Shown here in pieces: positions 56,367-64,000 of a stretch of DNA of 64,000 bases (positions within the stretch are counted from its first letter, which is position 1; each line of letters starts with the position of its first letter). This DNA is from Isosphaera pallida ATCC 43644. Its GTDB lineage: Bacteria > Planctomycetota > Planctomycetia > Isosphaerales > Isosphaeraceae. The notes below the pieces were generated by a model, which ran no database searches, was not told where the DNA came from, and saw nothing but the letters and a program-made list of their open reading frames with translations. The position numbers and the translations under genes were made by a program. The stretch lies in contig NC_014962.1 of NCBI RefSeq assembly GCF_000186345.1, positions 744,001 to 808,000 of the forward strand. The letters are read 5' to 3'.

Positions 56367-56392
56367 GTGGAAGGTGGAAAGTAGGGTGTGGG
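56367..56392. repeat. left arm of a 26-bp inverted repeat
   Basis: GTGGAAGGTGGAAAGTAGGG... at 56367-56392 is the reverse complement of 56792-56817 with 2 mismatches in 26. A shared GAACTCTTCAT also occurs in direct orientation at 56356-56366 and 56870-56880. The arms sit 400 bases apart in the convergent region. Confidence 0.9.
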
Positions 56393-56791
56393 GTGATCGG
56401 AGGAGAGAGTTAGGAGCGGGAAAGGATGAGACGTGGGTTGAATTCGGTCTTCTTTGCCTCGACGTGGTCCTTCATCAAGCCTAGGAGAGTGGACCAAATC
56501 GCCTAGCCAATCCAATGATCCTGATCTCTCGCTCTGCGCTCCCCAAACTCAACGCGCTCTTTTCGCAAAACCTAGAGAGAGAACCACAAAAACGCCTCAA
56601 AACTCATCACACCACCCGGTTGATTGAACCAACACCCCGACACCAACAAGGCCGTTCCCCAAGTTCAAAACGCAAGCGCTAGGAAAGGAAAACCATACCA
56701 ACATCTTTCCCATTTCACTAGGATTCGCCAACCCGATTGGGGTTGGGAAAAATCGGATACACCTCTGCGCTCCATCTCCTGCACCGAACTT

Positions 56792-56935
56792 CCCACATCC
56801 TACTTTCCGCCTTCCACACTGAACATTCCAATTCCCACATCCCACTCCTCACTTCCCACTGTCCACACTGAACTCTTCATACCTCCATACTGAACTCCCC
56901 ATACCCCACACCCCACACTCCACTCTCCACACCCC
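56792..56935 (-). repeat. inverted heptad array downstream of the TIM-barrel gene
   Basis: C-rich on the plus strand, so G-rich on the minus (sense) strand of the gene at 56944. Tracts lie at 56897, 56904, 56911, 56918, 56925 and 56932 in the same 7-base register; four are exact CCCC and two have decayed to CTCC. The outer part (56792-56817) pairs with 56367-56392. The nearest tract ends 8 bases beyond the gene's stop, mirroring the array behind the exporter. Confidence 0.9.
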
Positions 56936-56943
56936 ACTCTTCC

Positions 56944-57786
56944 TCAACTGGCGTGAGCTTTGATGAAGGCCAGACCCTGGCGGCAAAGTTCCATTGAGTC
57001 TGGGAACAGGTCCCGCCAGACGCGGGTGGCCGCGGCCAGGGCGGGTAGGGCGCGGCCGAATGCCTCGATGGTATAGAAGCCGGCATAGCCCGCGCTGCGA
57101 AGCGCGCCGAAATAGCCCTCCCAATCGACCTGGCCGGTGCCGGGGATGCCTCGGTCGTTTTCGGAAACGTGGACATGAACCACCATCGAAACGCACGACG
57201 CGATTGCTTTGGCCTGGTTTTTTTCTTCGATGTGGGCGTGGAAACTGTCGTACATCATTCGGCAGGAGGGATGATTGACCGCCTTGACGAACCGGAATGT
57301 GTCGGCGGCGGTGGTTAGAAAATAGTTCTCGAAGCGGTTGAGGTATTCAACCGCCAGCAGAATGTTGCGCTGGGCGGCGGTGTCGGCCACCTGGCGGATG
57401 ACCTCAACCGCCGCTTGGAATTCGGCGTCGGTGGGGGCCGCGCCCGAGAAGTGCCCCAGCGCCGAGTGGATCGGACCGCAAAGCACTTCGCAACCGAACG
57501 CCTGGCAGCATTCCAAAACCCGGTTGAGCCGGACAACAGCCGCGGCGCGGGTGGCGGGGTCGGGCGAAATCGGGTTGGCCTCGGGGGTCGAGACCGTCAC
57601 GGCGGTCGCTTTGAGTCCCACGGCGGCCAAACGCTTGCCCAGACGCTCGTAACCGGCGAGGTCGTCGGTGTTGAAGACCGGCACCTCCACCGAGTCGAAG
57701 CCGATCGCTTTGAGTTCATCGATCACGCCGTCTTGAGCTTCGGTCACATGATCGGTCCAAAGCAGCAGATTCATGCCGGTCTTCAT
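56944..57786 (-). CDS. TIM-barrel sugar isomerase/epimerase, D-tagatose-3-epimerase-like
   Basis: 280 residues. AAGGA (minus strand, 57796-57800) nine bases before the ATG at 57786 chooses this start over 57795 and 57843. The barrel has the four metal ligands of the D-tagatose/D-psicose 3-epimerase group: Glu147 (LAVEYLNRFENY), Asp180 (MMYDSFHAH), His206 (VVHVHVSEN) and Glu241 (FYTIEAFG). IPGTGQVDWEGYF is also typical of the family. It likely interconverts ketoses in the cytoplasm; hydroxypyruvate isomerase-like activity is an alternative. It is the last gene of the sugar cluster on this strand. Confidence 0.88.
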   Translation of the reverse strand: MKTGMNLLLWTDHVTEAQDGVIDELKAIGFDSVEVPVFNTDDLAGYERLGKRLAAVGLKATAVTVSTPEANPISPDPATRAAAVVRLNRVLECCQAFGCEVLCGPIHSALGHFSGAAPTDAEFQAAVEVIRQVADTAAQRNILLAVEYLNRFENYFLTTAADTFRFVKAVNHPSCRMMYDSFHAHIEEKNQAKAIASCVSMVVHVHVSENDRGIPGTGQVDWEGYFGALRSAGYAGFYTIEAFGRALPALAAATRVWRDLFPDSMELCRQGLAFIKAHAS

Positions 57787-58041
57787 TGAAGACATTCCTT
57801 GCCGCCGTCGCGCGGTCAACGTGAAGGAATCGAACTGGAGCAAGAGGGAGGCGAGTCAAACCGTCGCGGTCGGTTCGTATGAACGGAATCGAACCCGGCT
57901 CGAATCGACTCAGCTCGAATCAGAAGCAAGTGAGAAGGGGTGTTGGTGAGATTGGGCCCGACTTGGGTTCCGGCATGGTTGCAGGCAAACCAGGTTGGAC
58001 CCAGGCCGATCCGACCGAATCGTGATGGTTCAGGGAAGGTC

Positions 58042-59202
58042 TTACACGATCGGCACCACGTTTTCCCATTGGTTGGTTTCGGCCGAATCCAGTACGGCAT
58101 CGCAGATCGCCTGGGTTTCCAGAGCGTCGCGGAAGGTAGGCGCGGTTGGTTGGCCTTGGGCGAGATTGGTCAGGAAGTCGGCGATCTGGTGGACAAAGGT
58201 GTGTTCATAACCAATTTGCAGGCCAGGCACCCACCAGTGTTTCATGTAGGGCATGTCGCCGTCGGTGACATGGATCGAGCGCCAGCCCCGCACGATCGAG
58301 TCGTCACGATGGTCGAAGTATTGCAGACGATGCAAATCGTGGAGATCCCATTTGATGGAGGCGTGTTCGCCGTTAATCTCGAAGGTGTAAAGCGCTTTGT
58401 GACCGCGGGCGTAACGGGTCGATTCGAACAGGCCGAGCGAGCCGTTCTCGAACCGACAGAGGAAGGAGCAGGCGTCGTCGATGCCAACTTTCTCGATTTT
58501 GCCGGTGAGGTTATGTTTGCGTTCTTTGACGAACGTTTCGGTCATGGCGCAGACTTTGGTGATCGAGCCGTTGAGCCAAACGGCGGTGTCGATGCAGTGG
58601 GCCAGCAGGTCGCCGGTGACGCCGGAGCCAGCGGCAGCGACATCCAAACGCCACAGCCCGGCCCCGCCCTGAGGCAGGTCGGCGGAGATGGTCCAGTCTT
58701 GGAGGAAGTTGGCGCGATAGTGGAAGATGCGTCCCAAGCGGCCTTCGTCAATGAGTTGCTTGGCCAGGGTCACGGCCGGCACGCGGCGATAGTTGTACCA
58801 CACGGTGTTAGGCACGCCGGCGCGTTCGATCGCCTCGACCATGGTTTTGCCTTGGGCCAGATCCATCGCCAACGGCTTTTCGCACAGCACCATTTTGCCG
58901 GCCTCGGCCGCGGCGATGGCGATTTCGGCGTGGGTGTTGTTAGGCGTGCAGATGTCCACTGCGTCGATGTCGTCGCGGGCGATGAGGGCCCGCCAGTCGG
59001 TCTCGACTGACTCGTAGCCCCAGTTCTTGGCGAAGGCGCGGGTTTTGTCCGCGTCGCGCCCGCAGGCGGCCTTGAGGACCGGGCGGTATTCCAGGTCGAA
59101 GAAGTCGTTGACCCGTTTGTATCCATTGGTGTGGGCACGGCCCATGAAACCGTAGCCAATCATGCCCAGGCGGAACGGTTTTTGGTTGACAAGAGCGGCC
59201 AT
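58042..59202 (-). CDS. Gfo/Idh/MocA-family oxidoreductase
   Basis: 386 residues from the ATG at 59202 (the frame is open to 59343, but the fold starts just after). NAD(P)-binding Rossmann fold with GYGFMG (16-21) and the catalytic region [11 protein letters not shown] (104-114, EKP at 108-110). The C-terminal beta-sheet domain carries [24 protein letters not shown] and [18 protein letters not shown], typical of inositol dehydrogenase-like and levoglucosan or sugar-acid dehydrogenases. It oxidises a sugar or polyol at a hydroxyl adjacent to the ring; the exact substrate is not readable. It sits between two isomerase-type genes, implying a shared pathway. Confidence 0.92.
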   Translation of the reverse strand: MAALVNQKPFRLGMIGYGFMGRAHTNGYKRVNDFFDLEYRPVLKAACGRDADKTRAFAKNWGYESVETDWRALIARDDIDAVDICTPNNTHAEIAIAAAEAGKMVLCEKPLAMDLAQGKTMVEAIERAGVPNTVWYNYRRVPAVTLAKQLIDEGRLGRIFHYRANFLQDWTISADLPQGGAGLWRLDVAAAGSGVTGDLLAHCIDTAVWLNGSITKVCAMTETFVKERKHNLTGKIEKVGIDDACSFLCRFENGSLGLFESTRYARGHKALYTFEINGEHASIKWDLHDLHRLQYFDHRDDSIVRGWRSIHVTDGDMPYMKHWWVPGLQIGYEHTFVHQIADFLTNLAQGQPTAPTFRDALETQAICDAVLDSAETNQWENVVPIV

Positions 59203-59381
59203 GAGGGAGAGTCCCGATGGAATCGAAAGACATGGGAATGAAAAGAGCCTAACGGGAGAGAGTGGGGGGTGCGTTTTCGTGTTCTTGAGGGGCGGGGCAC
59301 CGGGTCGGTTTGGACTGCTGTACCGCGAAGGACGGCGGGCCAACCGGTTGCGACATGCTGGGGCGCGACAGGTATGGGAAC

Positions 59382-60458
59382 TTAGGCGTCCCAGCCGTGG
59401 GCGTTGCGGACCGAGAGCATCGCCGAGAGGATCGAGTTCCAGGTTTCCGGCTTCATCATAACGGCGTTGGGGAACATGCAGCCATCCCAGCAGATGTGTT
59501 GGAACGCCTTGGTGGGTTGACCCTCGCCGTGGTGGTCGCGCAGCCAGAACCGGGCGTGGCGGGGGATGTCGAGCTTGCCGTTGGGGTCGTTGGGCAGGCA
59601 GTGGCGTCCGGTTTTGTCGTGCGAGCCGGAGCCGAACACCGTCGCGTCGTTTTGGGCCACGTGAAAGTCGATGGTCCAGGGGCGAAGCGCGTCGGTGAGG
59701 GTGACCAGGGCTTGGTCGAGGGTGGCGTGGTCGGACCAGTCGTAGTCTTCGGGCAGGATGCGGTCCTCAGGGGCGTTATGGCCCAGTGTGTAGAGCAGGG
59801 TGTGGGCCATGTCGGCCTGGAAGCCCAGGGTTTCGGGTTGCCCGACCCGTTCCAGAAGGTCCACCATGACCCGCCAGGAGTGCATTCCTCCCCAGCAAAT
59901 TTCCCCCTCGGCGGCCAGACGTTCGCCGTGGTCGCGGGCGATCGCGGCGGCCTGCTTGAACGTCTCGGCGATCTTGGCTTGGTTGCCTTGCGGGTCTTCG
60001 GCCCACTGCGCCGGCGAGCAGGCTGAGTCGATCCGCACCACGCCGTAGGGACGAATGCCTAGTTCCTTGAGGGTCTTGGCGATGCCGCAGGCTTTGCGGA
60101 CCTGCTGGAGGAACCGAGCGCGGCCTTCGCCCTCGTCGAGCGCCGGGCCGCCGCCGGTGGGCGGCCAGACCGGCGCGACGACCGAGCCGATCACTAAGTT
60201 GCGGCTTCGGACCCGATCAGCCAGCGCTTTGAGGTCCTCGGTGGTCGAGTCGATCGACACATGGGGGTCGTACAAAAAGAGATCGACCCCGTCGAAGCCC
60301 ACCCCGTCCACCCGTGCCGCGGCGGTCAGATCAAGCATGGTGTCCAGGTCGATGGGTGGTTCTGAGTCGGGCCCTTTGCCGACGACGCCGGGCCAGGCGG
60401 CGTTGTGCAGTTTGGGGAACGCATGAGCCGTCGTCGCGCCATTGCCGTTGCCAAGCAT
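59382..60458 (-). CDS. TIM-barrel sugar-phosphate isomerase/epimerase family protein
   Basis: 358 residues from the ATG at 60458. Xylose-isomerase-like barrel, larger than the epimerase downstream. Recognisable stretches: [63 protein letters not shown] (Glu ligand), [16 protein letters not shown] (Asp and His) and [10 protein letters not shown] (His). The metal-site pattern looks complete. It is transcribed with the cupin gene upstream (162 bases) and the dehydrogenase downstream (179 bases). Function is probably isomerisation of a carbohydrate in the same pathway. Confidence 0.85.
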   Translation of the reverse strand: MLGNGNGATTAHAFPKLHNAAWPGVVGKGPDSEPPIDLDTMLDLTAAARVDGVGFDGVDLFLYDPHVSIDSTTEDLKALADRVRSRNLVIGSVVAPVWPPTGGGPALDEGEGRARFLQQVRKACGIAKTLKELGIRPYGVVRIDSACSPAQWAEDPQGNQAKIAETFKQAAAIARDHGERLAAEGEICWGGMHSWRVMVDLLERVGQPETLGFQADMAHTLLYTLGHNAPEDRILPEDYDWSDHATLDQALVTLTDALRPWTIDFHVAQNDATVFGSGSHDKTGRHCLPNDPNGKLDIPRHARFWLRDHHGEGQPTKAFQHICWDGCMFPNAVMMKPETWNSILSAMLSVRNAHGWDA

Positions 60459-60620
60459 CGTCGCACGTCTCCGAGAACGGGGGTTGGAGAGGAAGAACGT
60501 GGGGGGAACGATCTCCCACCGGACTCGGACGCTTTGGGCGGAGTCCAGGGGGAGACGGGGAGGGAGGATTTGAGGGCGATTATCGGTCGCTTCGATATGC
60601 TTCGATACGACGTGATCGGC

Positions 60621-61871
60621 TCAGCCTTGAGCGGCGAGCTTGCGGTGGTCGCCGATCTTGGGGGCGCTGGAACCCTGACGGCCGGGGCCGAAGTAGCGGA
60701 GGGTGACGAACGGCTCGGTGCCAGTGTTGACGAAGGTGACACCGGCCTGAGCTGCCTTGTCGGTGATGAACACCTCGTCCTTGGTCAGTTCGCCAAATCG
60801 GATGTACACCGGACTATCCACGTCGAGCGGGCCGATGGTGCCCCGACCTTGGACCACGATGACCCCCGAGGCCCCTGGGTCGCGGATCGTGGCTTGGCCG
60901 CCAGGCAGCACGGTCAACTCTTTGGCGCTGAAGAGGTCCTCGCCGTTGATCGTGCCGTAAACGATCCAGCGATCAACCGCCTGGGACGGATCGAGGTCGA
61001 GGGTGGAGTCCGGGATGGGTTCAAGGTAATGGTGGTCCTTGAAGTAGGGATCGACGTTGTGATCCCAGTCGAGTTGATCGACCAGGTAATCGAGGTCGTG
61101 GTGTTTGTCCTCGGGGACGTCCTTGACCAAGAGCTCCCAGGGAACGCGGCGTCCTTCGACCATCGACTGATACATGCCGAAGACATCCGAGCCCCACTGG
61201 GGTTCGTAGGTGACCAGCGAGCCGGGGGCGTGCAACACACAGGGGGGGATGAGCCAGCCGGTACCGGGCTTGAGCCGGTAGGCTCTGGAGAGGTCGAGGA
61301 TGCCGTTGTCGCCGTCGTTCCACCGTTCGAGACAGGCGCGGACCTCGGCTTTGGTGGTGCCGGGTTCGAGACCCATGAAGGTGTGTGGGAAGTTGTTGCC
61401 GGTCCAGTTGAGTTGGGGCGGGAAATAGTAGCTTTCCGGTTTGCCCTCGCGGCCCAATTTTTGGGCCTGCTCCTGGGACTGGTGCATATGGTGGGGGATG
61501 GGTCCCAGATTGTCGAAGAACTTGCTGTAAACCGGCCACTTGCCGTATTTCGACCAGATCGCCTCGCCGATCATCTCGGCACCGAACTCGGCGATCGCGT
61601 CGCGGAGGGTTGGCCCTTTGACGCCGTTGACGATTAGGTAGCTGAGACCTTCATCGGGTGGCGCATTTTCGTTGGCCGCGGGGGTGGTCGAGGCGAACCA
61701 ACGTTCGTCGATGCCGCCTCGGTGGGTTCCCAAGGCGTAGAGGTCCTGGGCGGCCAGTTTGAGGCGGCGGCCCGGCATGAGGAACGAGCGGGGCACCCAC
61801 GTTGGGGCCAAACGGACGATCCCCTCGCCGGCGTCGAGCGCCGAGCGGACCTGGGCGGAGAGGGTGGCCAT
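60621..61871 (-). CDS. cupin-fold, phosphomannose-isomerase-like protein
   Basis: 416 residues from the ATG at 61871 (the frame is open to 61997). The His-rich metal site NLGPIPHHMHQSQEQ (about 121-134, His127, His128, His130, Glu134) and later NNFPHTFMGLEPGT and PPCVLHAPGSLV resemble the double-cupin metal sites of type I phosphomannose isomerases. The C-terminal third is another beta-barrel (VVQGRGTIGPLDV, EPFVTLRYFGPG). It probably isomerises a hexose phosphate or is a metal-dependent sugar isomerase of unknown specificity. It is the first gene of the cluster, so it is probably nearest to the promoter. Confidence 0.75.
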   Translation of the reverse strand: MATLSAQVRSALDAGEGIVRLAPTWVPRSFLMPGRRLKLAAQDLYALGTHRGGIDERWFASTTPAANENAPPDEGLSYLIVNGVKGPTLRDAIAEFGAEMIGEAIWSKYGKWPVYSKFFDNLGPIPHHMHQSQEQAQKLGREGKPESYYFPPQLNWTGNNFPHTFMGLEPGTTKAEVRACLERWNDGDNGILDLSRAYRLKPGTGWLIPPCVLHAPGSLVTYEPQWGSDVFGMYQSMVEGRRVPWELLVKDVPEDKHHDLDYLVDQLDWDHNVDPYFKDHHYLEPIPDSTLDLDPSQAVDRWIVYGTINGEDLFSAKELTVLPGGQATIRDPGASGVIVVQGRGTIGPLDVDSPVYIRFGELTKDEVFITDKAAQAGVTFVNTGTEPFVTLRYFGPGRQGSSAPKIGDHRKLAAQG

Positions 61872-62172
61872 GATGGGTTTCCAAAGACAAAGAACGGAAC
61901 GGGGTTGGACTGTCGTGTAGGTGGGTCCGAGGCGTTGGCACCCGGTTTGGCCGGCGTGACCCAAGGCGAGCCGAGGTGGGCCGATCGGCGGGAGCATCGT
62001 CGGGCGACCGTTCGTGATACCGTCGCATCGGGCCGGATTGAGATGATCGACCCATCCCGGACGCGGAAGGTGGGCGGGCTTGTTCCACGCGCCGCCGGGC
62101 CGCGTTCATTCGCGGGAGTGGTGTTCGAGGTGACCCTCTTGGCGGCGTCGCGCGGGCCGAGCCGATCGCTCC

Positions 62173-62184
62173 ACCTTATAAGGT
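62173..62184. promoter_or_regulatory. 12-bp perfect palindrome, possible operator
   Basis: ACCTTATAAGGT is an exact palindrome in the divergent intergenic region, about 300 bases upstream of the cupin gene start (61871) and 585 bases upstream of aguB. A homodimeric regulator could bind it. No second copy was noticed. Confidence 0.35.
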
Positions 62185-62464
62185 TCCCCCGCTTGGGATG
62201 CAACCGGGGCGCGGCGGCGATCCGCGCGGCTTGTCTAAACGCAGCCGGGGGGGCTGAAGGGTGTCGAAGGATGAACACTCTGAGCGGATCAACCACGAGG
62301 GCACCCTGAGCCACACGCGGTCGGGAGAGGAGGACCATCGTGGTTGGGAAGCGGGTCGCTTCTCAACAATGAGTCATTCATTCTCGATTGGAACGACCTG
62401 GGGGAGGAGGATTGGCAACGGCCAGCGTGAATGAACCCTTGAGCTTCCTGGAGATTCATAGTGA

Positions 62465-62493
62465 TTGTTAACATCAGAACTGGTTAATATAAG
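62465..62493 (+). promoter_or_regulatory. candidate sigma70-type promoter for aguB-aguA
   Basis: TTGTTA (62465-62470, 4 of 6 to TTGACA), 17-base spacer, TATAAG (62488-62493, 5 of 6 to TATAAT), in an unusually AT-rich patch. The leader to the aguB ATG at 62759 would be about 260 bases. Confidence 0.6.
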
Positions 62494-62758
62494 TTATGGC
62501 GGAATCGGCCTCGGACCGGTCGGAACATGGCGTTGGGATCCAAATGAGTTTACATGCGTGGATAATTCTAACCACAATGCGCCGCAAAGCCGAATTGCGG
62601 GTGTTGGTTGGGTCGTTGGGGGTTGTGATGGGGAGACCGGATCCCGGAGTTGTCTTGACCGATTCGATATCATCAGAACATCGTAGGAACGCGGAGATTC
62701 AGGACGCTAAAAGGTCGGGTGGGTGGTTGAACATTGGTGGTGAGTGGAGTGAGCGCAC

Positions 62759-63646
62759 ATGGGTGGACGAGTGTTTCGGGTGGGCTTGATTCAGATGCGG
62801 ATCGACCCGGTCGCGGCGGTCAACCTGGAGCGGGCAGACGGCTTCATTCGTCAAGCGGCCGCGCGTGGGGCCGAGGTGATCGTATTGCCGGAGTTGTTCC
62901 TGGGCCCCTATTTCTGTCAGACCGAGGATCACGCTCAGTTCGACCGTGCTGAGCCGATTCCCGGCCCGACCACGGCAGCGTTGGGACGTCTGGCAGCTGA
63001 ACTTGAGGTCGTGCTGGTCGGCTCGCTCTTTGAGAAACGCGCCCCCGGGGTATACCACAATACGGCGGTCGTTCTCGACGCCGACGGCACCCTAAGCGGG
63101 GTTTATCGGAAGATGCACATTCCCGATGACCCGTTGTATTACGAGAAGTTCTACTTCACGCCGGGCGACCTGGGATTTCAGGCGGTGGCGACTCGTCGGG
63201 CCAGCGTGGGGCCGTTGGTTTGTTGGGATCAATGGTATCCCGAGGCAGCGCGGTTGACAGCGCTTCAGGGGGCTGAGGTGTTGGTCTATCCCACTGCGAT
63301 CGGCTGGCATCCCTCGGAGAAGGAGGAGTTCGGTGCGTCCCAGGTCGATGCCTGGCGGACGATCCAGCGGTCGCACGCCATCGCCAACGGGTTGTATGTA
63401 GCAGTGGTCAACCGGGTCGGCCATGAGGGACCGGCCGAGGGAGGGATCGAGTTTTGGGGCCGCTCATTCCTCGCTGATCCGATGGGTCGGGTGATGGTCG
63501 AGGCTGGCGGCGAGGAGGAGATTCTGGTGGCCGAGTGCGACCCGGCTCTGATTGAGACGACTCGTCGGCACTGGCCGTTCCTGCGCGATCGTCGCATCGA
63601 CGCCTACGCGCCGATTACCCAACGTTGGGGGGACCACCACCGATGA
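62759..63646 (+). CDS. aguB: N-carbamoylputrescine amidase
   Basis: 295-residue carbon-nitrogen hydrolase with the complete triad: Glu in VLPELFLGPYF, Lys in YRKMHIPDDP and Cys in VCWDQWYPEAAR. EKFYFTPGDLG and IGWHPSEKEE match the N-carbamoylputrescine amidase subgroup, which converts N-carbamoylputrescine to putrescine, CO2 and ammonia. The next gene encodes agmatine deiminase, the preceding enzyme of the same route, and the two overlap by 4 bases (ATGA, 63643-63646), supporting the assignment over a general nitrilase. Cytoplasmic. The pathway runs arginine, agmatine, N-carbamoylputrescine, putrescine. Confidence 0.93.
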   Translation: MGGRVFRVGLIQMRIDPVAAVNLERADGFIRQAAARGAEVIVLPELFLGPYFCQTEDHAQFDRAEPIPGPTTAALGRLAAELEVVLVGSLFEKRAPGVYHNTAVVLDADGTLSGVYRKMHIPDDPLYYEKFYFTPGDLGFQAVATRRASVGPLVCWDQWYPEAARLTALQGAEVLVYPTAIGWHPSEKEEFGASQVDAWRTIQRSHAIANGLYVAVVNRVGHEGPAEGGIEFWGRSFLADPMGRVMVEAGGEEEILVAECDPALIETTRRHWPFLRDRRIDAYAPITQRWGDHHR

Positions 63647-64000
63647 CCACGCCGCCCATGCCGCCCGAGGCCGATCGTCCGACCTCGCCGTCGACCCCCG
63701 AACCCTCCACCAACGGCGAGCCGTTGGTCGCTCCTGAGGAGGCTGCCCCGCTTGGCGATCCGTTGGCTTTGTCCGAAGCGGAACCGGTTTACCGCCTGCC
63801 AGCCGAGTGGGAACCCCGGGCTGGAACCGTGATCGCCTGGCCTCACCAGCGCGAGGACTGGCCCGGCAAGTTCGGGCCAATCCCTTGGGTCTTCGCTGAG
63901 ATCGTTCAGGTCCTTTCCCAACGCGAACGGGTCTGGGTGCTCATCCCGGACGACGCTCACGAAACCACTGATCCGATCCTCGACCGCTTGGATCGCTGCG
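63643..64000 (+). CDS. aguA: agmatine deiminase, 3' end beyond window
   Basis: Only the first ~119 codons are inside the window; there is no stop. Starting with the ATG at 63643, the first 45 residues are Pro/Ser/Glu-rich and not conserved. Then RLPAEWEPRAGTVIAWPHQREDWPGKFGPIPWVFAEIVQ (read in pieces) matches the start of agmatine deiminase/peptidylarginine deiminase proteins (AEWEP.A, WPH..DWPGKF). The family hydrolyses agmatine to N-carbamoylputrescine and ammonia. The catalytic His, Asp and Cys would lie further on, so they cannot be checked here. It overlaps aguB by 4 bases. Confidence 0.85.
   Translation, partial: MTTPPMPPEADRPTSPSTPEPSTNGEPLVAPEEAAPLGDPLALSEAEPVYRLPAEWEPRAGTVIAWPHQREDWPGKFGPIPWVFAEIVQVLSQRERVWVLIPDDAHETTDPILDRLDRC

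Larger units (their letters stand above)
56260..56943. other. convergent intergenic region flanked by G-rich heptad arrays
   Basis: 684 bases between the stop codons of the convergent exporter and TIM-barrel genes. Both ends hold arrays of the same 7-base G-rich repeat in opposite orientation (listed separately). The middle (about 56400-56790) holds no recognisable gene and is more AT-rich than usual here; it has no strong terminator hairpin that I can see. Confidence 0.6.
61872..62758. other. divergent regulatory region between sugar and agmatine genes
   Basis: 887 bases. It contains a perfect 12-bp palindrome (62173-62184) and a strong candidate plus-strand promoter (62465-62493), both listed separately. 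An open frame at 62496-62789 overlaps the next gene and looks accidental. No RNA gene was recognised. Confidence 0.5.

Noticed and set aside
56279-56395. CRISPR-like repeat array
   Set aside because: Units are 7 bases without unique spacers of constant length; this is a simple heptad repeat.
57880-57905. tRNA T-loop-like GGTTCGATTCC on the minus strand
   Set aside because: The stem bases (CCGGG against CCGTT) do not pair and no cloverleaf can be built around it.
62496-62789. 97-residue open frame at the aguB promoter
   Set aside because: Its ATG lies 2 bases after the -10 box, upstream of any likely transcription start, and it overlaps aguB.

Overview
The window is GC-rich, densely coded DNA from a Gram-negative-type bacterium, most likely a planctomycete (Planctomycetota, possibly Isosphaera-like). 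The genus is a guess from recall, not a search. Support comes from large exported proteins of unfamiliar type, an N-terminal LExRxLL surface-protein motif on a subtilase, a repeat-companion-like domain fused to leucine-rich repeats, KdsB (Kdo, hence an outer membrane), and an FtsH/MoxR/vWA-type gene array. No rRNA, tRNA, CRISPR array or insertion sequence was recognised.

Layout. 0-9 kb: separate household and surface genes (lipoprotein, SDR oxidoreductase, subtilase, kdsB, a small helical protein, a GT4 glycosyltransferase, an inositol-monophosphatase-family enzyme). 9-17 kb: a giant exported protein, trpE and a translationally coupled exported protein. 17-30 kb (minus strand): a gene array centred on a soluble FtsH-like AAA+ metalloprotease, a MoxR AAA+ ATPase, a vWA-like protein with a degraded metal site, a 1293-residue protein and three further unknown proteins. 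I read this as an FtsH-vWA-MoxR 'ternary' system, a class known from comparative genomics of NTP-dependent conflict systems. Its FtsH gene has a plausible promoter overlapped by three copies of an 8-bp repeat. Next to it lie a LOG-family hydrolase and a degenerate NtrC-like regulator overlapping by 4 nt. 32-35.4 kb: two membrane proteins.

35.6-44.1 kb (minus strand): a complete F1Fo ATP synthase operon in the order atpZ/I-like, a, c, b, delta, alpha, gamma, beta, epsilon. The alpha subunit has an insertion of about 50 residues and the c subunit carries a signal peptide. 44.6-53.5 kb (plus strand): a cbb3-type cytochrome oxidase cluster with a diheme lipoprotein, CcoN, CcoO, two small membrane proteins, the copper P-type ATPase CcoI and a TauE/SafE-like membrane protein. 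There is no ordinary CcoP: a heme-less membrane stub and the separate diheme lipoprotein may replace it. Together these two clusters are the aerobic energy-conserving machinery, with proton pumping by the oxidase and ATP synthesis by F1Fo.

53.7-56.3 kb: an RND/MMPL-type exporter. 56.3-56.9 kb: a convergent intergenic region flanked by inverted arrays of a 7-bp G-rich repeat with quadruplex potential. 56.9-61.9 kb (minus strand): a sugar cluster of two TIM-barrel isomerase/epimerases, a Gfo/Idh/MocA dehydrogenase and a cupin. 62.5-64 kb: a promoter, N-carbamoylputrescine amidase and the start of agmatine deiminase, the two-step agmatine-to-putrescine route; the second gene runs off the end.

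All functional calls are from reading the translated sequence; no database search was run.
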